Made by a program: the position numbers and the translations under genes
NCBI RefSeq assembly: GCF_014306105.1
Contig: NZ_JACRVF010000004.1
Span: 368,389-432,388, forward strand
DNA from: Pontibacter cellulosilyticus
GTDB lineage: Bacteria; Bacteroidota; Bacteroidia; Cytophagales; Hymenobacteraceae
Length of the DNA: 64,000 bases
Reading direction: 5' to 3'
The notes under the pieces: model-generated
Told to the model about the DNA's origin: nothing
What the model saw: the letters and a program-made list of their open reading frames with translations, nothing else
Database searches by the model: none
Shown: positions 62,272 to 64,000 of the stretch, piece after piece
How the letters are laid out: each line of letters begins with the position of its first letter
Position numbering within the stretch: position 1 is the first letter of the stretch

Positions 62272-62301
62272 GACAAAGAAGCTATACTTTGCTTCTTTGT
62301 C
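62272..62301 (-). terminator. Terminator after ridA with TATACTT-containing loop
   Basis: GACAAAGAAGC pairs perfectly with GCTTCTTTGTC. The 8-nt loop holds TATACTT, and the minus-strand side ends in five Ts. It lies 30 bp after the ridA stop. Confidence 0.75.
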
Positions 62302-62331
62302 CTTCGTCAATAAATCTTCTGCTAAAATAGA

Positions 62332-62712
62332 CTACTTCGTAGCAATACAAGAGATCTCTACGTTTACATCCTTCGGCAAACGGCTAACCTCTACCGTTTC
62401 GCGGGCAGGTGGGTTGCTGGTAAAGTAGCTACCGTAAGTCTCGTTAATCTTACCAAAGTTGTTCAGGTCTTTTACAAAAATGGTGCACTTTAAAACGTTG
62501 CTAAAATCCATGCCAGCCTCAGAAAGTATAGCCTGCAGGTTCTGCATTACCTTGTGCGTTTCGTTTTCGATGCTGTCGTTTATTAAGTTGCCACTGTCAG
62601 CGTCCAAAGCAATTTGGCCGGATACATAAAGTATTCCGTTAGCTAATGTTGCCTGGCTGTAAGGGCCGATAGGGGCCGGAGCTTTGGTAGAGTTGATGAT
62701 GGTATGTGCCAT
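62332..62712 (-). CDS. ridA: RidA-family enamine/imine deaminase
   Basis: A 126-residue protein that hydrolyses reactive 2-aminoacrylate-type enamines released by PLP enzymes. Typical segments are APAPIGPYSQATLANGILYVSGQIALD, where residues near GPYSQA line the active site, and the C-terminal PPARETVEVSRLPKDVNVEI with the catalytic arginine in ARETV. It forms a trimer in the cytosol. It is divergent from the hydroxyacyl-CoA dehydrogenase-like gene, with only 46 bp between. Confidence 0.92.
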   Translation of the reverse strand: MAHTIINSTKAPAPIGPYSQATLANGILYVSGQIALDADSGNLINDSIENETHKVMQNLQAILSEAGMDFSNVLKCTIFVKDLNNFGKINETYGSYFTSNPPARETVEVSRLPKDVNVEISCIATK

Positions 62713-62758
62713 AGTAGAATCTTTTAATTTGTATATTTACCATCAAAAGTACAGAAAT

Positions 62759-63439
62759 ATGCATATAGTTGTTTTGTCTGGCCCGGAAATGGCCGCCGAG
62801 TTCAAACAAAAATTTCCGGAAGGGAGAGAAGGTGTAAGCTACACTTTCCTGCAGTCCCATAGCCTACTAAATCAGCAACTTTCACCTACAGATATAGTAT
62901 TTGACTTTCTGTTGCACGAGCAGCCGGAGCGCTTAAGTACGTATGCCCCTCAGCAGGTTGTCTTCTGCAATGCAGTAACAATGCAGCTGGCAGAACTGGT
63001 GCACCAAAGCGAATTAGAGGAGCCGTGTACCTTAATTGGTTTCAATGGATTACCTACACTCTTCAATAGACCTATACTGGAAGTAAGCCTTCTGAACCGA
63101 AAAGATGAAGAGAGTCTGAAAGAAATATGCGAGACTTTGGACACTGAGTACTTATTAGTTGATGATCGTGTTGGTATGGTAACGCCACGCATGATTTGCA
63201 TGATCATTAACGAAGCGTTTTATACTTTGCAGGAGCAAACTGCAAGTGTAGAAGATATCGACCTAGGGATGAAACTCGGTACTAATTATCCGAAGGGACC
63301 GTTTGAGTGGGCGAAGCAGATAGGTATAGAAAATGTATACCAGGTGCTGCAGGCTGTTTACGAAGACACTAAGGAAGAAAGGTATAAGATATGTCCGCTG
63401 CTTAAGACGAAATACCTTAAAGACGAGGCGGTAGTATAA
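62759..63439 (+). CDS. 3-hydroxyacyl-CoA dehydrogenase-like protein with degenerate NAD domain
   Basis: A 226-residue protein. The C-terminal half matches the 3HCDH helical domain (RVGMVTPRMICMIINEAFYT, then VEDIDLGMKLGTNYPKGPFE). The N-terminal half looks like a shortened Rossmann domain, but the NAD-binding GxGxxG is replaced by SGPEMAAEF, and the usual length of about 290 is not reached. The active-site histidine region is also changed. It may therefore be non-enzymatic or use the fold for another purpose. I chose ATG 62759, which starts at the first strand (MHIVVLSG). Confidence 0.75.
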   Translation: MHIVVLSGPEMAAEFKQKFPEGREGVSYTFLQSHSLLNQQLSPTDIVFDFLLHEQPERLSTYAPQQVVFCNAVTMQLAELVHQSELEEPCTLIGFNGLPTLFNRPILEVSLLNRKDEESLKEICETLDTEYLLVDDRVGMVTPRMICMIINEAFYTLQEQTASVEDIDLGMKLGTNYPKGPFEWAKQIGIENVYQVLQAVYEDTKEERYKICPLLKTKYLKDEAVV

Positions 63440-63453
63440 GTCTCAGAAATAAA

Positions 63454-63477
63454 AAAGGGAGCCAATTGGCTCCCTTT
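63454..63477. terminator. Bidirectional terminator at the 3' ends of the 3HCDH-like gene and glmS
   Basis: AAAGGGAGCCAA pairs perfectly with TTGGCTCCCTTT, a self-complementary 24-mer flanked by A and T runs. Confidence 0.75.
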
Positions 63478-63495
63478 CCTTTTATACTTTGATTG

Positions 63496-64000
63496 TTACT
63501 CAACTGTAACAGACTTCGCCAGGTTACGAGGTTGGTCAACGTTACAGCCGCGCATTACCGCAATATGGTACGATAGCAACTGCAGCGGAATTACAGACAG
63601 AAGCGGCATCAGGTGCTCACTTGTCTCTGGGATTTCAATCACATAATCAGCCATAGAAGGAATGGTTTTATCACCTTCGGTTACGATGGCAATCACTTTA
63701 CCCTTACGCGCTTTTACCTCCTGCACGTTAGATACAATCTTCTCGTATGAGCTGTCCTTCGTGGCAATTACCACCACTGGCATTTGCTCATCGATCAATG
63801 CGATAGGACCGTGCTTCATTTCGGCAGCAGGGTAACCTTCTGCATGGATGTAAGAAATTTCTTTCAGCTTAAGCGCACCTTCTAAGGCAACTGGGAAGTT
63901 ATAACCACGGCCCAGGTACAGGAAGTTAGTTGCATCTTTAAACAATTCAGAAATTTTAACGATCTGGTCGTTAAGTTCCAGTGCCTTCTCAACTTTAGCA
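63496..64000 (-). CDS. glmS: Glucosamine-6-phosphate synthase, C-terminal part (partial)
   Basis: The last 168 or so residues are visible; the gene continues beyond the window. The isomerase (SIS) domain shows [40 protein letters not shown], and the closing end [15 protein letters not shown] that is diagnostic of GlmS. It converts fructose-6-phosphate and glutamine to glucosamine-6-phosphate, the entry to peptidoglycan and lipopolysaccharide sugars. Its N-terminal glutaminase domain is outside the window. Confidence 0.94.
   Translation of the reverse strand, partial: AKVEKALELNDQIVKISELFKDATNFLYLGRGYNFPVALEGALKLKEISYIHAEGYPAAEMKHGPIALIDEQMPVVVIATKDSSYEKIVSNVQEVKARKGKVIAIVTEGDKTIPSMADYVIEIPETSEHLMPLLSVIPLQLLSYHIAVMRGCNVDQPRNLAKSVTVE

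Noticed and set aside
62243..62428. A 61-residue plus-strand frame containing CYKCKK
   Set aside because: It runs through the terminator and into the antisense of ridA; the CxxC is likely chance.
1..64000. tRNA, rRNA, CRISPR array, integrase, transposase or prophage genes
   Set aside because: I looked for TPsiC-like motifs, regular spaced direct repeats and mobile-element proteins and found none.

Overview
The window looks like a chromosomal segment of a Cytophagales bacterium (phylum Bacteroidota), most likely the Hymenobacteraceae and probably Pontibacter or a close relative. This is an inference from gene content and style. Ribosome binding sites are mostly absent. Primary promoters have the Bacteroidota form TTTG-N19-TAnnTTTG. 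Characteristic families are present: head-GIN protein, TIGR00266, a TonB/YwqK pair, IleRS2, and the coaX-lptC-CBS protein-PpiD block. I see no rRNA, tRNA, prophage, transposase or CRISPR array.

Layout. 1-5.4 kb: 3' end of glycyl-tRNA synthetase, an MscS channel, a 54-residue basic protein and an RND/MMPL exporter that overlaps ileS. 5.3-18.7 kb: ileS, lspA, a fused oligopeptide-type ABC ATPase, rnr, a polyprenyl synthetase, a rhomboid protease, a fasciclin protein and an SLC13 permease. 18.9-23.6 kb: an ABC exporter on the minus strand, then two tandem TonB/YwqK paralogues and two small envelope proteins. 23.6-24.3 kb: a gene-free stretch with two candidate small RNAs. 24.3-28.0 kb: a minus-strand operon of an N-formylglutamate amidohydrolase-like enzyme, a DUF1704 (QEGLP) metallopeptidase and a GshB-like ATP-grasp ligase. 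28.2-36.2 kb: small membrane proteins, S41 and M28 peptidases, a head-GIN protein, an orphan HExxH protein, a hotdog thioesterase, a DUF721 protein and a lipoprotein. 36.3-44.5 kb: recF, pdhA, a TPR protein, ribH, a DksA-like protein, scpB, a pseudouridine synthase with a very long repetitive tail, and coaX. 44.5-52.1 kb: an envelope block (outer-membrane protein, LptC, CBS/CorC protein, PpiD-like foldase, TPR protein). 52.1-64 kb: a 35-residue membrane peptide, recJ, a GH25 lysozyme, lptB, a GH3-type acyl-adenylating enzyme, TIGR00266 protein, gltX, a YihY protein, RidA, a degenerate hydroxyacyl-CoA dehydrogenase-like protein and the 3' end of glmS.

Together these genes cover translation (three aminoacyl-tRNA synthetases, RNase R, pseudouridine synthase), envelope construction (LspA, LptB, LptC, PpiD, GlmS, rhomboid), DNA maintenance (RecF, DUF721, RecJ, ScpB) and cofactor synthesis (RibH, CoaX, polyprenyl synthase).

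Three points stand out. First, the three-gene DUF1704 / ATP-grasp / formylglutamate-amidohydrolase operon could be an add-and-remove system for amino acids on peptides or proteins; this is a hypothesis. Second, the isoleucyl-tRNA synthetase carries the swapped GXHH signature in place of HXGH. Third, the heptamer AAGTATA/TATACTT is strikingly over-represented in coding DNA, spacers and hairpin loops.
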